A stretch of DNA of 64,000 bases from Clostridiales bacterium 1_7_47FAA (GCA_000155435.1 DS990262.1:765908-829907); one strand, 5' to 3'. Shown: positions 17,020 through 25,881, counted from the stretch's first letter. The notes: generated by a model not told the origin, from the sequence alone. Made by a program: numbers and translations.

Positions 17020-17438
17020 AGAAGTTTGTGATCCATACAACAAAATATAATGATTTCATCAATATAACGGACCGGGTGGTGGACCTGGTGGGGCAGTCTG
17101 GGATTAAGGACGGGATGGCCCTTGTGATGACGGCCCACACAACAACAGGCATCACTGCCAATGAGGCCCTGGAATGCCTGCAGAGCGACATGATGGATAT
17201 GATGTGGAGGCTGGTTCCGGAATATGGGCACTATGCCCACAGCAGGATGCTCCATTCCTACGGCACAACGGCCGGAAACCCAACCGGTCATCTGAGGGCC
17301 ATGCTCACGGGCAATCACGTGGTTTTCCCGGTATCTGAGGGGAAAATCGTCCGGGGGGATGCCCAGGAAATCTTTTTCTGTGAATTTGACGGGGCCCAGA
17401 GCAGGACGGTCTACGTAGAGATAATGGGTGAAGCATGA
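17007..17438 (+). CDS. YjbQ-family protein (UPF0047)
   Basis: A 143-residue member of the YjbQ/UPF0047 family, small trimeric beta proteins with a conserved His/metal site. Characteristic elements are MTAHTTTGITANE, LVPEYGHYAHSRM, GNPTGHLRAML and EIFFCEFDGAQSRTVYVE. Escherichia coli YjbQ was reported to have weak thiamine-phosphate synthase activity, but the true role is not known. Overlap with the amidohydrolase gene shows tight coupling. Its place inside a sugar-conjugate operon is notable. Confidence 0.85.
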   Translation: MVRLEKFVIHTTKYNDFINITDRVVDLVGQSGIKDGMALVMTAHTTTGITANEALECLQSDMMDMMWRLVPEYGHYAHSRMLHSYGTTAGNPTGHLRAMLTGNHVVFPVSEGKIVRGDAQEIFFCEFDGAQSRTVYVEIMGEA

Positions 17439-17456
17439 TTGAAAGGAGGCACCTGG

Positions 17457-18995
17457 ATGCCAGAAGATTACATACTCAGGATTGACAAGGTCGTAAAGCG
17501 GTTCGGCAATGTGACGGCGCTTAAGAATGTCTCGCTGAATGTAAGACGCGGGGAGATTCACGTACTGTGCGGTGAAAATGGAGCAGGCAAGTCCACCCTC
17601 ATGAACATCATCAGCGGGGTATATCCGCATGGGACGTATGAGGGGAACTTTTATTACAATGACAGGGAATGCAGGTTCCGCTCCATTGGTGACAGTGAAA
17701 AAGAAGGAATCGTAATCATCCACCAGCACCTTGCCCTTATACCGGCCCTTTCCATTGCGGAGAACATCTATCTTGGAAATGAGATAAAAAAGGGCGTGTC
17801 CATTGACTGGAACCGGACCAGGCAGGAGGCAGCACGCTTCATGCACATCGTCGGACTCCATGAAAGCCCGGATACCCTGATACAGAACATCGGTGTGGGG
17901 AAACAGCAGCTGGTTGAGATCTGCAAGGCCATATCAAAGAATGTGAAGCTGCTTATCCTGGATGAGCCTACGGCTGCCCTGAATGATGAGGAAAGCGACA
18001 CCCTGCTGAACCTGATACAGGAATTCAAGGAACAGGGCATTACGTCCATCCTGATTTCCCACAAGCTGAGGGAGGTCACAAAGGTCTGTGATGCAATTAC
18101 CATCATCCGTGACGGGGAAACCATAGAGACACTATACAAAGGGGTGGATGAGATAAGCGAAGCCCGCATCATCAAGGGGATGGTGGGCAGGGAGCTGACC
18201 AACCGGTTCCCGGCCAGGGACAGCGCCATTGGCGATGTAAGCCTGGAAATCAGGAACTGGAATGTATATGACCCTGTAATCGCAGGAAAACAGATACTTC
18301 ACAACATCAACATGTATGTGAGGAAGGGGGAGGTGCTTGGGATTGCAGGACTGATGGGGGCAGGCAGGACAGAACTGGCCATGAGTGTTTTCGGCAGAAG
18401 CTACGGAACGGATATATCGGGGGAACTGCGGATGAATGGGAAACCCATACAGGTCCGCAATGTGCCGGAGGCCATCAGGAACGGGATTGCCTATGTATCA
18501 GAAGACCGCCATGTATATGGGATGATACAGGGACAGTCCATTACCAATAACATCACCCTGCCCAGCCTGGGGAACTTTGTGGACAGGGGCACCATTGACA
18601 GCAATAAGGAGGTGGTGGTTGCAAATGAATACAGGGAAAAACTGAGTATCAAGTGCTATAACGTGGAACAGGATGTATCCAAGCTTTCAGGCGGGAACCA
18701 GCAGAAGGTCATATTCAGCAAATGGGTACTGGCAGGTTCGGACGTGCTGATTCTGGATGAACCTACCCGTGGCATAGACGTGGGGGCGAAATACGAGATA
18801 TACCAGGTGATGAATGAGATGGTCGGCCAAGGCAAGTCAGTCATACTGATCTCATCCGACATGCCGGAGATACTTGGGATGTGTGACCGCACATACATCA
18901 TGAATGAAGGGTGTGTGGTCGGTGAACTGGAAGGAAATGAGATTGCTCAGGTCAATATAATGAATGCAATCATGCAGAATAGTAAGGTGGGTTAA
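17457..18995 (+). CDS. Sugar ABC transporter ATP-binding protein (double NBD)
   Basis: A 512-residue two-domain ATPase of the RbsA/XylG/MmsA class. The Walker A of the first domain is GENGAGKST, followed by Walker B LLILDEPTAAL; the second domain has LSGGNQQKV and LILDEPTRGID. It powers uptake through the permease encoded next. ATG at 17457 follows AAAGGAGG. It belongs to the module A operon with the permease (18999) and binding protein (20178). Confidence 0.93.
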   Translation: MPEDYILRIDKVVKRFGNVTALKNVSLNVRRGEIHVLCGENGAGKSTLMNIISGVYPHGTYEGNFYYNDRECRFRSIGDSEKEGIVIIHQHLALIPALSIAENIYLGNEIKKGVSIDWNRTRQEAARFMHIVGLHESPDTLIQNIGVGKQQLVEICKAISKNVKLLILDEPTAALNDEESDTLLNLIQEFKEQGITSILISHKLREVTKVCDAITIIRDGETIETLYKGVDEISEARIIKGMVGRELTNRFPARDSAIGDVSLEIRNWNVYDPVIAGKQILHNINMYVRKGEVLGIAGLMGAGRTELAMSVFGRSYGTDISGELRMNGKPIQVRNVPEAIRNGIAYVSEDRHVYGMIQGQSITNNITLPSLGNFVDRGTIDSNKEVVVANEYREKLSIKCYNVEQDVSKLSGGNQQKVIFSKWVLAGSDVLILDEPTRGIDVGAKYEIYQVMNEMVGQGKSVILISSDMPEILGMCDRTYIMNEGCVVGELEGNEIAQVNIMNAIMQNSKVG

Positions 18996-18998
18996 GTC

Positions 18999-20165
18999 AT
19001 GAAAAATAATAAAAAGATTCCTGCCATCAATTTGAGGCAGTATGGAATGATAATAGCGCTGGTGCTTATCACATTGTTTTTCGGGATCGTAACAGGCGGG
19101 GTGCTCTTTAAGCCCATGAACATCAGCAATATATTCATGCAGAACAGTTACATTATCTTTTTGTCAATCGGCATGTTTTTCTGTGTCCTGACAGGTAATG
19201 TGGATTTATCGGTAGGTTCGGTAGTGGGTGTTTCCGGGGCGCTGCTGGGGTTCATGATTGTGGAACACAGTGTACCGACCCCTGTGGCAGTGGTTGTCAC
19301 ATTGTTATTCGGTTTATTGATCGGCGTGTTCCACGGCTGTTTCATCGCGTTCTTAAATATACCGCCGTTTATTGTAACGCTGGCCGGCATGCTTATCTTC
19401 CGGGGCCTGACCATGGTAATCCTGCAGGGACAGTCCCTGTCGCCCTTCAGCAAAAGCTTCCAGTATTTCTCTTCTGGCTTTGTAGGGACGGATATGAAAG
19501 CCGGCGGTGTCAATCTCCTGTGCGTCCTGCTGTTTGCAGTGGCAGCGGCAGCCATTATCCTCGCGGAGAAGAACAGGAGGAAAGCAAGGATTAAATACGG
19601 GTTCGAGGTATCTTCCACCGGAATCATGGCGGCAAAGCTGGCAGCCGTGCTGCTGGCAGTGGGCGCCATCCTTATGGGACTGGGCATGTACCGTGGGATT
19701 CCCTTTATTCTGATCATATTGATTATTGTTGCATTGATTTATACATATATAGCGGATAAGACGCCGGTTGGCCGTCATGTGTACGCGGTCGGGGGGAACT
19801 CGGATGCAGCCAGGCTGTCGGGGGTAAAGACTAAGCTCATCATGTTCCTTGTATATGTAAACTGTTCCTTCATGGCTACCATTGCGGGCATTGTGGTTAC
19901 CAGCCGCCTGAATGTGGCCACCTCCAAGGCCGGGACCTCATACGAGCTGGATGCCATCGCGGCCTGTTACATAGGCGGATGTGCGGCCTCAGGAGGCGCC
20001 GGCAGCATCATCGGCGTGATTACAGGTGCCGCGGTCATGGCGGTCCTTAACAACGGTATGTCCATACTGGGGATTGGAACGGATATGCAGCAGGTAATAA
20101 AAGGTTTCATTCTTTTACTGGCAGTAACATTTGATATCAGAGCCAAAGCAAAAGGTAAAAATTAA
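18999..20165 (+). CDS. Sugar ABC transporter permease
   Basis: A 388-residue, multi-pass membrane protein of the RbsC/XylH family. Hydrophobic segments run throughout, and the family pattern GNVDLSVGSVVGVSGALLG and the late GGCAASGGAGSIIGVI are present. Only three bases separate it from the ATPase gene. At 388 residues it is long, matching XylH-like permeases rather than the shorter RbsC. Confidence 0.92.
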   Translation: MKNNKKIPAINLRQYGMIIALVLITLFFGIVTGGVLFKPMNISNIFMQNSYIIFLSIGMFFCVLTGNVDLSVGSVVGVSGALLGFMIVEHSVPTPVAVVVTLLFGLLIGVFHGCFIAFLNIPPFIVTLAGMLIFRGLTMVILQGQSLSPFSKSFQYFSSGFVGTDMKAGGVNLLCVLLFAVAAAAIILAEKNRRKARIKYGFEVSSTGIMAAKLAAVLLAVGAILMGLGMYRGIPFILIILIIVALIYTYIADKTPVGRHVYAVGGNSDAARLSGVKTKLIMFLVYVNCSFMATIAGIVVTSRLNVATSKAGTSYELDAIAACYIGGCAASGGAGSIIGVITGAAVMAVLNNGMSILGIGTDMQQVIKGFILLLAVTFDIRAKAKGKN

Positions 20166-20177
20166 GGAGGAAAAAAG

Positions 20178-21251
20178 ATGAAGAAGACGGTAAGAAGACT
20201 GATGGTGACATGTATGGTACTGGGCATGGCGGCAATGGCCCTGGGCGGCTGCAGCAGCTCAAAAAAGAAGGTCATCGGGGTATCCCTCCCAACCCAGGAC
20301 CTGGCCAGGACACAGAAGGACCAGGAATATCTGACAAAATACCTGACAGAGATGGGCTATGAGGTAAATGTCCAGTTTGGCAAAGGCGATGCCAACATCC
20401 AGGCCTCTTCCATTGAAAACATGATTACCAGCGGGGTGGCAGGCCTGATCATATCACCCTTTGACAGCTCTTCCATGACAAAGGTCATAGAGCTTGCCCA
20501 TGAAAATAATATCCCGGTCATTTCGTATGATTCCCTGTGCCTGAACACGGAATATATCGATTACTACAGCGCAGATGATCTGGAGGGAATCGGGGCCTGC
20601 CAGGCCCAGTATATCGTTGACCATCTGGGGGTTGCAGAAGGCAAGGGGCCTTTTAATATTGAGATTGTCGCAGGCGACCCTGCTGACAATAACGCTACCT
20701 ACTTTTATAAAGGGGCCATGGATGTGCTTTCGCCATATCTGGAGGACGGCAGCCTGGTGGTTCCCAGCGGCCAGATTGAATTTGCAGTCTGCGGCACGCC
20801 GGAATGGGACGGCTCCAAGGCCCAGTCCAGGATGGATTCCATTCTGAGCACCTATTATACGGACAAACGTGTGGATGCTGTCCTGACCCAGAATGACGGA
20901 ATTGCCCTGGGTGCAATCTCTTCCCTTAAATCCGTTGGCTATGGTTCCTCCGACATGCCCCTTCCTATTACCACCGGACAGGACTGTGACATTGCCTCCA
21001 TCAAGTCCATTCTGGCCGGAGAGCAGACCATGACCGTGTTTAAGGACATCAGCGTGCTGGCAAAAAATGCGGCTGACGTGATTGACAGCCTTGTAAAAGG
21101 GGAAGAACCAAAGCTTGAGAATTACACCACATTCAACAATGGGGTAAAGGATGTGAAGGCAACCCTGGTCATACCGAAGGCCCTTGATAAAGATAACTGC
21201 GATGAACTGCTTTTTGACAGCGGCTACTATTCAAAGGATATGCTGAAATAA
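20178..21251 (+). CDS. Sugar ABC transporter substrate-binding lipoprotein
   Basis: A 357-residue lipoprotein with a lipobox ALGGCSSS. The mature part has the periplasmic-binding-protein type I fold of the XylF/ChvE kind: KKVIGVSLPTQDLARTQKD at the start, ENNIPVISYDSL, and VDAVLTQNDGIALGA. It captures the ligand outside the membrane for the permease. GGAGG lies upstream of the ATG. The ligand is presumably the Amadori or related sugar conjugate used by the module; this is inferred from neighbours. Confidence 0.92.
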   Translation: MKKTVRRLMVTCMVLGMAAMALGGCSSSKKKVIGVSLPTQDLARTQKDQEYLTKYLTEMGYEVNVQFGKGDANIQASSIENMITSGVAGLIISPFDSSSMTKVIELAHENNIPVISYDSLCLNTEYIDYYSADDLEGIGACQAQYIVDHLGVAEGKGPFNIEIVAGDPADNNATYFYKGAMDVLSPYLEDGSLVVPSGQIEFAVCGTPEWDGSKAQSRMDSILSTYYTDKRVDAVLTQNDGIALGAISSLKSVGYGSSDMPLPITTGQDCDIASIKSILAGEQTMTVFKDISVLAKNAADVIDSLVKGEEPKLENYTTFNNGVKDVKATLVIPKALDKDNCDELLFDSGYYSKDMLK

Positions 21252-21266
21252 ATATCTGGAGGAAAT

Positions 21267-22097
21267 ATGGGAAAATTAGGACTGAACCAACTGGCAGCCA
21301 TGAACATGGTATATAACAGATATTCATTTACATACTTCCTGGATTCGCTGGAGCGGATGGGGGTAAAACAGTTTGAGCTTTGGGCCGGCGCCCCCCATTT
21401 CTGTAATTTCATCCAAAGCCTCAGCGATGCGGGTAAACTCAGGAAAGAGGTGGAAGCCAGGGGACTTAAGATTGTCTGCCTGACCCCGGAGCAGGTGCTG
21501 TATCCTCACAATATCGCATCGTCTGATAAGGAACTGAGACAGTTCAGCCTGGAGTATTTCTATAAATACATCGGACAGACAGCGGAACTGGGTGTGGATA
21601 AAATGCTGTGCTGCGCCGGATGGGGAGATTATGACCAGGACAGGGAGGATGCATGGAAACGTTCCGTGGAAAGCCTGTGGTCCATGGTGGAGCGTGCAAA
21701 AAAGGCAGGAATCACGCTGGCCTTTGAGATATTGGGCAGATTTGAGAGTAACCTGGTCAATGACTTTGCGTCCACCAGGCGCATGATGGAGGAAATCCAG
21801 GATCCATGTTTTAAGTTATGCCTGGATACGGTTCCCATGCGCACCTGCGGCAGCAGCATATCAGGGTTCTTCCAGGCGTTTCCGGGGCGGATATGCCATT
21901 TCCACATGACGGACGGGACCCCTGCGGGCCATGTACCCTGCGGCACAGGGGAGCATCCCATAGGCGCTTACATTGCCGAACTGGAACGGCTGGGATATGA
22001 CAGGTACATTACCCTGGAAATCGGGGACACGTCCTGCTGTACCAATCCCCATGAGGCCACGGAATCAGGATTCAACTATGTAAAACAGTTTTTATGA
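21267..22097 (+). CDS. Sugar isomerase/epimerase of the xylose-isomerase-like TIM barrel family
   Basis: A 276-residue AP endonuclease/xylose isomerase-like barrel. Residues such as VKQFELWAGAPHF, the metal-site Glu in LAFEILGRFESN, CLDTVPM, ICHFHMTDG and the closing YITLEIGD support a divalent-metal sugar epimerase. It resembles FrlC, the fructoselysine 3-epimerase, in position and general pattern, but is more divergent than the module D enzyme at 47712. It may convert an epimeric Amadori compound to the form accepted by the kinase or deglycase. Confidence 0.83.
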   Translation: MGKLGLNQLAAMNMVYNRYSFTYFLDSLERMGVKQFELWAGAPHFCNFIQSLSDAGKLRKEVEARGLKIVCLTPEQVLYPHNIASSDKELRQFSLEYFYKYIGQTAELGVDKMLCCAGWGDYDQDREDAWKRSVESLWSMVERAKKAGITLAFEILGRFESNLVNDFASTRRMMEEIQDPCFKLCLDTVPMRTCGSSISGFFQAFPGRICHFHMTDGTPAGHVPCGTGEHPIGAYIAELERLGYDRYITLEIGDTSCCTNPHEATESGFNYVKQFL

Positions 22098-22111
22098 AAT
22101 GAGGCGGTCGG

Positions 22112-22348
22112 ATGAAGCTTAAGAATATAAAAGATGTGGAAGGTTTCTTTCATGTCATTGACCAGTGTACGGGAAGGGTGGAACTTATATCTTCGGAAGG
22201 TGACCGGATCAACCTGAAGTCAAGGCTGACCCAGTATATGGCGATGGCGTCCATTCTCAACACGGACTATATCGATGAGCTGGAACTGGTGGTATCCAGC
22301 CCGGAAGATATGGAGCGCATTTTACGGTTTTTAGGCGTTGGAATCTAA
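22112..22348 (+). CDS. Small conserved-looking protein of unknown function
   Basis: A 78-residue acidic protein with no recognised motif, signal peptide or membrane segment. The sequence (FFHVIDQCTGRVELISSEGD, then LKSRLTQYMAMASIL and ELVVSSPEDMERILRFLGV) looks like a compact alpha/beta fold. GAGGCGG lies upstream, and it follows the isomerase by 14 nt, so it is in the operon. The SIS gene downstream has its own promoter. It may be a subunit or modulator; no function is assigned. Confidence 0.65.
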   Translation: MKLKNIKDVEGFFHVIDQCTGRVELISSEGDRINLKSRLTQYMAMASILNTDYIDELELVVSSPEDMERILRFLGVGI

Positions 22349-22365
22349 AAAGCTTAAAAAAGTAC

Positions 22366-22430
22366 TTTACAAAATATATTATATGTTATATTATAACGAC
22401 ATAGGACGATATATAACGAACTATTTCATA
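22366..22430 (+). promoter_or_regulatory. Internal promoter and operator-like region before the SIS gene
   Basis: TTTACA (22366-22371), 17 bp, TATTAT (22389-22394), embedded in AT-rich ATATTATATGTTATATTATA and followed by ACGACATAGGACGATA. The sequence is strikingly like the promoter at 49411-49439 before the paralogous SIS gene (both begin AAGTACTTTACAAAATA). Confidence 0.65.
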
Positions 22431-22449
22431 TTACAGGAGGTAGAAAAAC

Positions 22450-23463
22450 ATGTTTAACTTCAATGTTCCACGTTATGAAAAGGTGGTAGGGGATGCAATC
22501 GCCTTAAGGCCACAGATTGAGAAAGCAGTGGATGAAATCTGCGCACAGGGCTACACCAATATTTTCTTCATAGGATGCGGCGGAACCTATGCACATTCGC
22601 TGCCCATGAAGTACTGGCTGGATACTACGTCGGATATTGATACATACAGCGTGATTGCAGCCGAGTTCATGGCAGCAGGGCATAAGAAGTTCACCAAGGA
22701 TTCTGTCTGTGTGTTCTCCACCAGAAGCGGGAATACAAAGGAAATCGTGGCAGCGGCAAAGTATTGTAAGGAAGCCGGGGCAAGGACCATGGTGTATGTT
22801 TCCAATGACAATACGCCGGTTTGTGAGTATGCGGATTATAAGTTTGCAAGCTTTGCAGAGGATGACTGTCTGTGTGAAGCCATCTATACCTATATGATCA
22901 TCCTCCTGAGCCGTTTTAAGAAAAATGCAGGGGAATTTGATGACTATGATGAGTTCCTGGGCCAGTATGAGGCGGTTGTCCCATATCTGGTTAAGGCCAA
23001 GGAGCAGTACGAGGACAGATGCGCAGCAATGGCAGCGCAGCATAAGGATACGGATTACCACATGGTAATCGGAGCAGGGATGCTCTGGGGGGAAGCCTAC
23101 GATTATGCAATGTGTATCCTGGAGGAAATGCAGTGGATTAAGACAAAATCCATCCACGCAGCAGAGTATTTCCATGGAACCCTGGAACTGGTGGAGGAAG
23201 ATACAAGCCTGATCCTGTTCTACGGGGAAGATGAGACAAGGCCCCTTATGGACCGTGTCCTGAACTTCTCCCAGAAGGTCACAAAGGTCATCAATGTATT
23301 TGACACCAAGGAGATAGAGCTTCCGTTTACCCAGGCAGTGTACAGGAAGATTGTATCACCCATGGTAATGTATGCAATCACCGAGCGCTTAAGCTGCCAC
23401 CTGGAGAAGGAGCGGAACCATCCTCTTACAACCAGGAGATATTACCGCCAGATGGAATATTAA
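22450..23463 (+). CDS. FrlB-like SIS-domain deglycase
   Basis: A 337-residue protein with two SIS (sugar isomerase) halves. NIFFIGCGGTYAHS and CVFSTRSGNTKE form the phosphosugar-binding loops of the first; EYFHGTLELVEEDTSL in the second corresponds to the EFRHGPLE region of Escherichia coli FrlB that holds catalytic residues. The end RRYYRQMEY is like the FrlB terminus. FrlB splits fructoselysine 6-phosphate to glucose 6-phosphate and lysine. AGGAGG precedes the ATG. A near-identical copy is at 49488. Confidence 0.85.
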   Translation: MFNFNVPRYEKVVGDAIALRPQIEKAVDEICAQGYTNIFFIGCGGTYAHSLPMKYWLDTTSDIDTYSVIAAEFMAAGHKKFTKDSVCVFSTRSGNTKEIVAAAKYCKEAGARTMVYVSNDNTPVCEYADYKFASFAEDDCLCEAIYTYMIILLSRFKKNAGEFDDYDEFLGQYEAVVPYLVKAKEQYEDRCAAMAAQHKDTDYHMVIGAGMLWGEAYDYAMCILEEMQWIKTKSIHAAEYFHGTLELVEEDTSLILFYGEDETRPLMDRVLNFSQKVTKVINVFDTKEIELPFTQAVYRKIVSPMVMYAITERLSCHLEKERNHPLTTRRYYRQMEY

Positions 23464-23517
23464 TCTTATGAATCAATAGGAATCTGGGGAAATGCCGCCG
23501 GATCTGAATGGACAGCA

Positions 23518-23550
23518 GGAATCGCCCCGCATCATGTGCGGGGCGATTCC
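23518..23550. terminator. GC-rich hairpin after the SIS gene
   Basis: A perfect 14-bp stem: GGAATCGCCCCGCA (23518-23531) with TGCGGGGCGATTCC (23537-23550), loop TCATG. Only three T follow, and it lies 20 nt before the HAD gene, so it may partly terminate or stabilise the upstream transcript. Confidence 0.6.
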
Positions 23551-23569
23551 TTTGGGGAAAGGAACAGAT

Positions 23570-24379
23570 ATGAAATACAAGCTATTGGTCCTGGATATAG
23601 ACGGGACACTGACCAATGAAAAGAAGGAGATAACAGGACACACAAAACATACAATCCTGCGCATGCAGAAAGCCGGAGTAAAAGTGGTCCTGGCATCGGG
23701 ACGGCCCACCTATGGGGTGGTGCCTACGGCAAAGGAACTGGAACTGGAACGGTATGGAGGATTTATCCTGTCCTATAACGGAGGAAGGATTGTGGACTGT
23801 TCCACAGGAAAAACCATATATGAAAAGACAATTCCCCACAAGGCCATCAGTGGGATTTACAGCCAGGTCCGCGGCCTGGACGTGGCGCTGATGACATATG
23901 AGGGGGATACAATCATTACTGAGAATCCCCGTGACGCGTACGTGGACAAAGAATCATTTATTAATAAAATGAAGGTAAAGGGGGTTGGGAACTTCCTGGA
24001 ATATGTCACGTTCCCGGTTGTTAAATGCCTGGTGGCAGCTGACGGCGGGTATCTTGCCACGGTTGAGGAGAAGCTGAAGGGATATTTTGGCAGCCAGTTA
24101 AGCATCTACCGCTCAGAACCATACTTTCTTGAAATCATGCCAAAGGATATTGACAAGGCTTCTTCCCTGGAACGTCTGCGCCTGCTGCTGGGGCTTGAAA
24201 GGGAAGGGATTGCAGCATGCGGGGACGGCCTCAATGACATTTCCATGATACAGTACGCAGGACTGGGGATTGCCATGGCCAATGCCCAGGAGGCAGTGAA
24301 GAAGGTGTGTGACTTTGTGACAAAGTCCAATGAAGAGGAAGGCGTGGCCTATGCCATTGACAGGTTCATCCTGAGTTAG
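23570..24379 (+). CDS. Cof-type HAD-superfamily phosphatase
   Basis: A 269-residue HAD IIB phosphatase. Motif I DIDGTLTNEK, motif II VLASGRPTYG, the Lys region in MPKDIDKASSLERL, and motif IV GDGLNDISMIQYAGLGIAM are all present. Such enzymes dephosphorylate sugar phosphates, FMN or PLP with loose specificity. ATG at 23570 with AAAGGAA upstream replaces the earlier in-frame ATG, which would add an unrelated leader spanning the hairpin. It may remove surplus phosphosugar formed by module A. Confidence 0.87.
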   Translation: MKYKLLVLDIDGTLTNEKKEITGHTKHTILRMQKAGVKVVLASGRPTYGVVPTAKELELERYGGFILSYNGGRIVDCSTGKTIYEKTIPHKAISGIYSQVRGLDVALMTYEGDTIITENPRDAYVDKESFINKMKVKGVGNFLEYVTFPVVKCLVAADGGYLATVEEKLKGYFGSQLSIYRSEPYFLEIMPKDIDKASSLERLRLLLGLEREGIAACGDGLNDISMIQYAGLGIAMANAQEAVKKVCDFVTKSNEEEGVAYAIDRFILS

Positions 24380-24472
24380 GATGTGTCCGGACGCCCGGTG
24401 TGCGCGGACCGTCTGAGTATTGTAGGTGAGAAATACGAGCTGGAAGTGAATATGGCCGGCAGGGATAAGAAG

Positions 24473-24507
24473 TACAGTGAATAGGCGCGGCCTGTTCACT
24501 GTATTTT
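24473..24507 (+). terminator. Terminator of module A
   Basis: TACAGTGAATAGGC pairs with GCCTGTTCACTGTA (24473-24486 and 24490-24503), followed by TTTTG. Confidence 0.8.
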
Positions 24508-24569
24508 GTATATAGTGCATAAAAAATAGACCGTACATGTGTTGAATATGCAGAAATAAATAAAAACCC

Positions 24570-24598
24570 TTGATAGCTGATAATATCAGTGATATATT
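24570..24598 (+). promoter_or_regulatory. Promoter and palindromic operator candidate of the UroD-family gene
   Basis: TTGATA (24570-24575), 17 bp, TATATT (24593-24598). The near-perfect palindrome ATATCAGTGATAT (24583-24595) overlaps spacer and -10. The core TATCAGTGATA recurs at the Dpp promoter at 28010-28020. Confidence 0.55.
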
Positions 24599-24689
24599 AA
24601 AGGAAACATCATTATAGGCTGGGCATGCAGATATACCAGAGCGTTTGCTGGCATCCCAAAGACAAACAAGAAGAAAAGGAGATTGAACC

Positions 24690-25655
24690 ATGACCAAGAG
24701 AGAACGAGTAATCGCAGCAATCCAGCAGAAGGACATAGACGGGATTCCTTCCGGCTTTTCCCTTCATTTCCCGGAGGATAAAAAGAGGGGGGAGGCTAGT
24801 GTGAAGGCCCACCTTGATTTCTTCCGGGACACGGATACGGATATATGCAAGATCATGAATGAGAACCTGATTCCTGTGTTTGGGACAATCCATACCCCGG
24901 ATGACTACAACAGGCTGATTCCCCGGATGACCATGGAAGATGGGTTCATGAAGGACCAGATGGCGCTGACAAAAGAAATCCTGGCCGGCTGTGACAAGGA
25001 TGTGTTTACCATGGGAACCCTTCACGGTATCTGCGCGTCCGGCATCCATCCCATTGAGCAGGCCGGGATCAACTACTTTGCTGCAAGGCAGATGCAGGTG
25101 GATTTCCTGCGGTGGGACGAGGAGAAGATGCTGTCCGCCATGCAGCGCATCACGGATGTGCTCTGCGACCTGGCGAGGAGTTACATAGAGGCGGGCCTGG
25201 ATTCTGTCTATTACGCCTCCTTGGGCGGCGAGGAGTGCTTCTTTACCGATGAGGAATTTGCAAGATGGATCAAGCCTTTTGAAATCCAGGTCATGAAGGC
25301 GATTAAGGATGCGGGCGGATACTGCTTCCTGCACATCTGCAAGGATGGCCTGAACATGGAGAGATACAGGGATTATGCCCCTTACGCGGATGTTGTGAAC
25401 TGGGGTGTATTCGAGGTGCCCTATGACCTGGAAAAAGGCAGGGAGCTTTTTGGCGGCAAGACCCTTATGGGAGGACTTCCCAACCGCCACGGCGTACTGG
25501 TGGACGGAAGCGATGCCGGGATAGAGGCAGAAGTGAGGAAGGTCATCTCTGACTTTGGCAGGAAGGGCCTGATCCTGGGCGCCGACTGTACGCTGGCTAC
25601 TGAGCAGGACCTTAATAAGGTGAGGCTGGCTGCAAGGACGGCACGGAGCTGCTGA
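24690..25655 (+). CDS. Uroporphyrinogen decarboxylase (URO-D)-family protein
   Basis: A 321-residue URO-D-fold protein, more like MtaA/CmuA-type corrinoid:thiol methyltransferases of anaerobes than heme-pathway HemE. It opens TKRERVIAAIQQKDIDGIPSGFS (a pattern common in this group), with YFLHICKDGLN-type His-x-Cys in HICKDG as a likely zinc site and MGGLPNRHGVLVDG near the end. AAGGAG lies upstream of the ATG. No corrinoid protein or partner methyltransferase is adjacent, so the methyl donor is unknown. The stop codon lies inside the first unit of a tandem repeat. Confidence 0.82.
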   Translation: MTKRERVIAAIQQKDIDGIPSGFSLHFPEDKKRGEASVKAHLDFFRDTDTDICKIMNENLIPVFGTIHTPDDYNRLIPRMTMEDGFMKDQMALTKEILAGCDKDVFTMGTLHGICASGIHPIEQAGINYFAARQMQVDFLRWDEEKMLSAMQRITDVLCDLARSYIEAGLDSVYYASLGGEECFFTDEEFARWIKPFEIQVMKAIKDAGGYCFLHICKDGLNMERYRDYAPYADVVNWGVFEVPYDLEKGRELFGGKTLMGGLPNRHGVLVDGSDAGIEAEVRKVISDFGRKGLILGADCTLATEQDLNKVRLAARTARSC

Positions 25656-25819
25656 TATGCTGATAAGGGTTGTTGCAGGGACAGCGCAGGGCTGCTGATA
25701 TGCTGATAAGGGTTGTTGCAGGGACAGCGCAGGGCTGCTAATCTGCTGATAAGGGTTGTTGCAGGGACAGCGCAGGGCTGCTGATCTGCTGATAAGAACT
25801 GCGCAGGGACGGTGCAGGG
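25648..25819 (+). repeat. 43-bp tandem repeat overlapping the end of the URO-D-family gene
   Basis: Units begin at 25648, 25691, 25734 and 25777, each starting GCTGCT and containing GCTGATAAGGGTTGTTGCAG; the fourth is degenerate. The end of the coding region (TGCAAGGACGGCACGG) resembles the end of a unit, so the array may have grown from the gene's 3' end. Confidence 0.85.
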
Positions 25820-25841
25820 CAGCGCATAAGATATGTACAAT

Positions 25842-25876
25842 AAAGGGAGAAAGCGGCGGACCGCTTTCTCCCTTTG
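25842..25876. terminator. Bidirectional terminator between convergent genes
   Basis: AAAGGGAGAAAGCGG (25842-25856) pairs perfectly with CCGCTTTCTCCCTTT (25861-25875). A/T runs on both sides let it serve both the plus-strand gene at 24690 and pepT on the minus strand. Confidence 0.85.
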
Positions 25877-25881
25877 ACTTC

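Noticed and set aside
21267..22097. Firm assignment of the module A isomerase as FrlC
   Set aside because: The fold matches, but the FrlC-like signature seen at 47712 (VWGGRPHA) is altered to LWAGAPHF, so only the broader family is claimed.
24380..24481. In-frame open stretch of 33 codons after the Cof-type HAD stop codon
   Set aside because: It could be a decayed extension, but the HAD protein is already full length, and the stretch ends within the terminator; chance is the simpler reading.
25648..25819. The 43-bp array considered as a CRISPR
   Set aside because: Units are directly adjacent without unique spacers, and there are no cas genes in the window.
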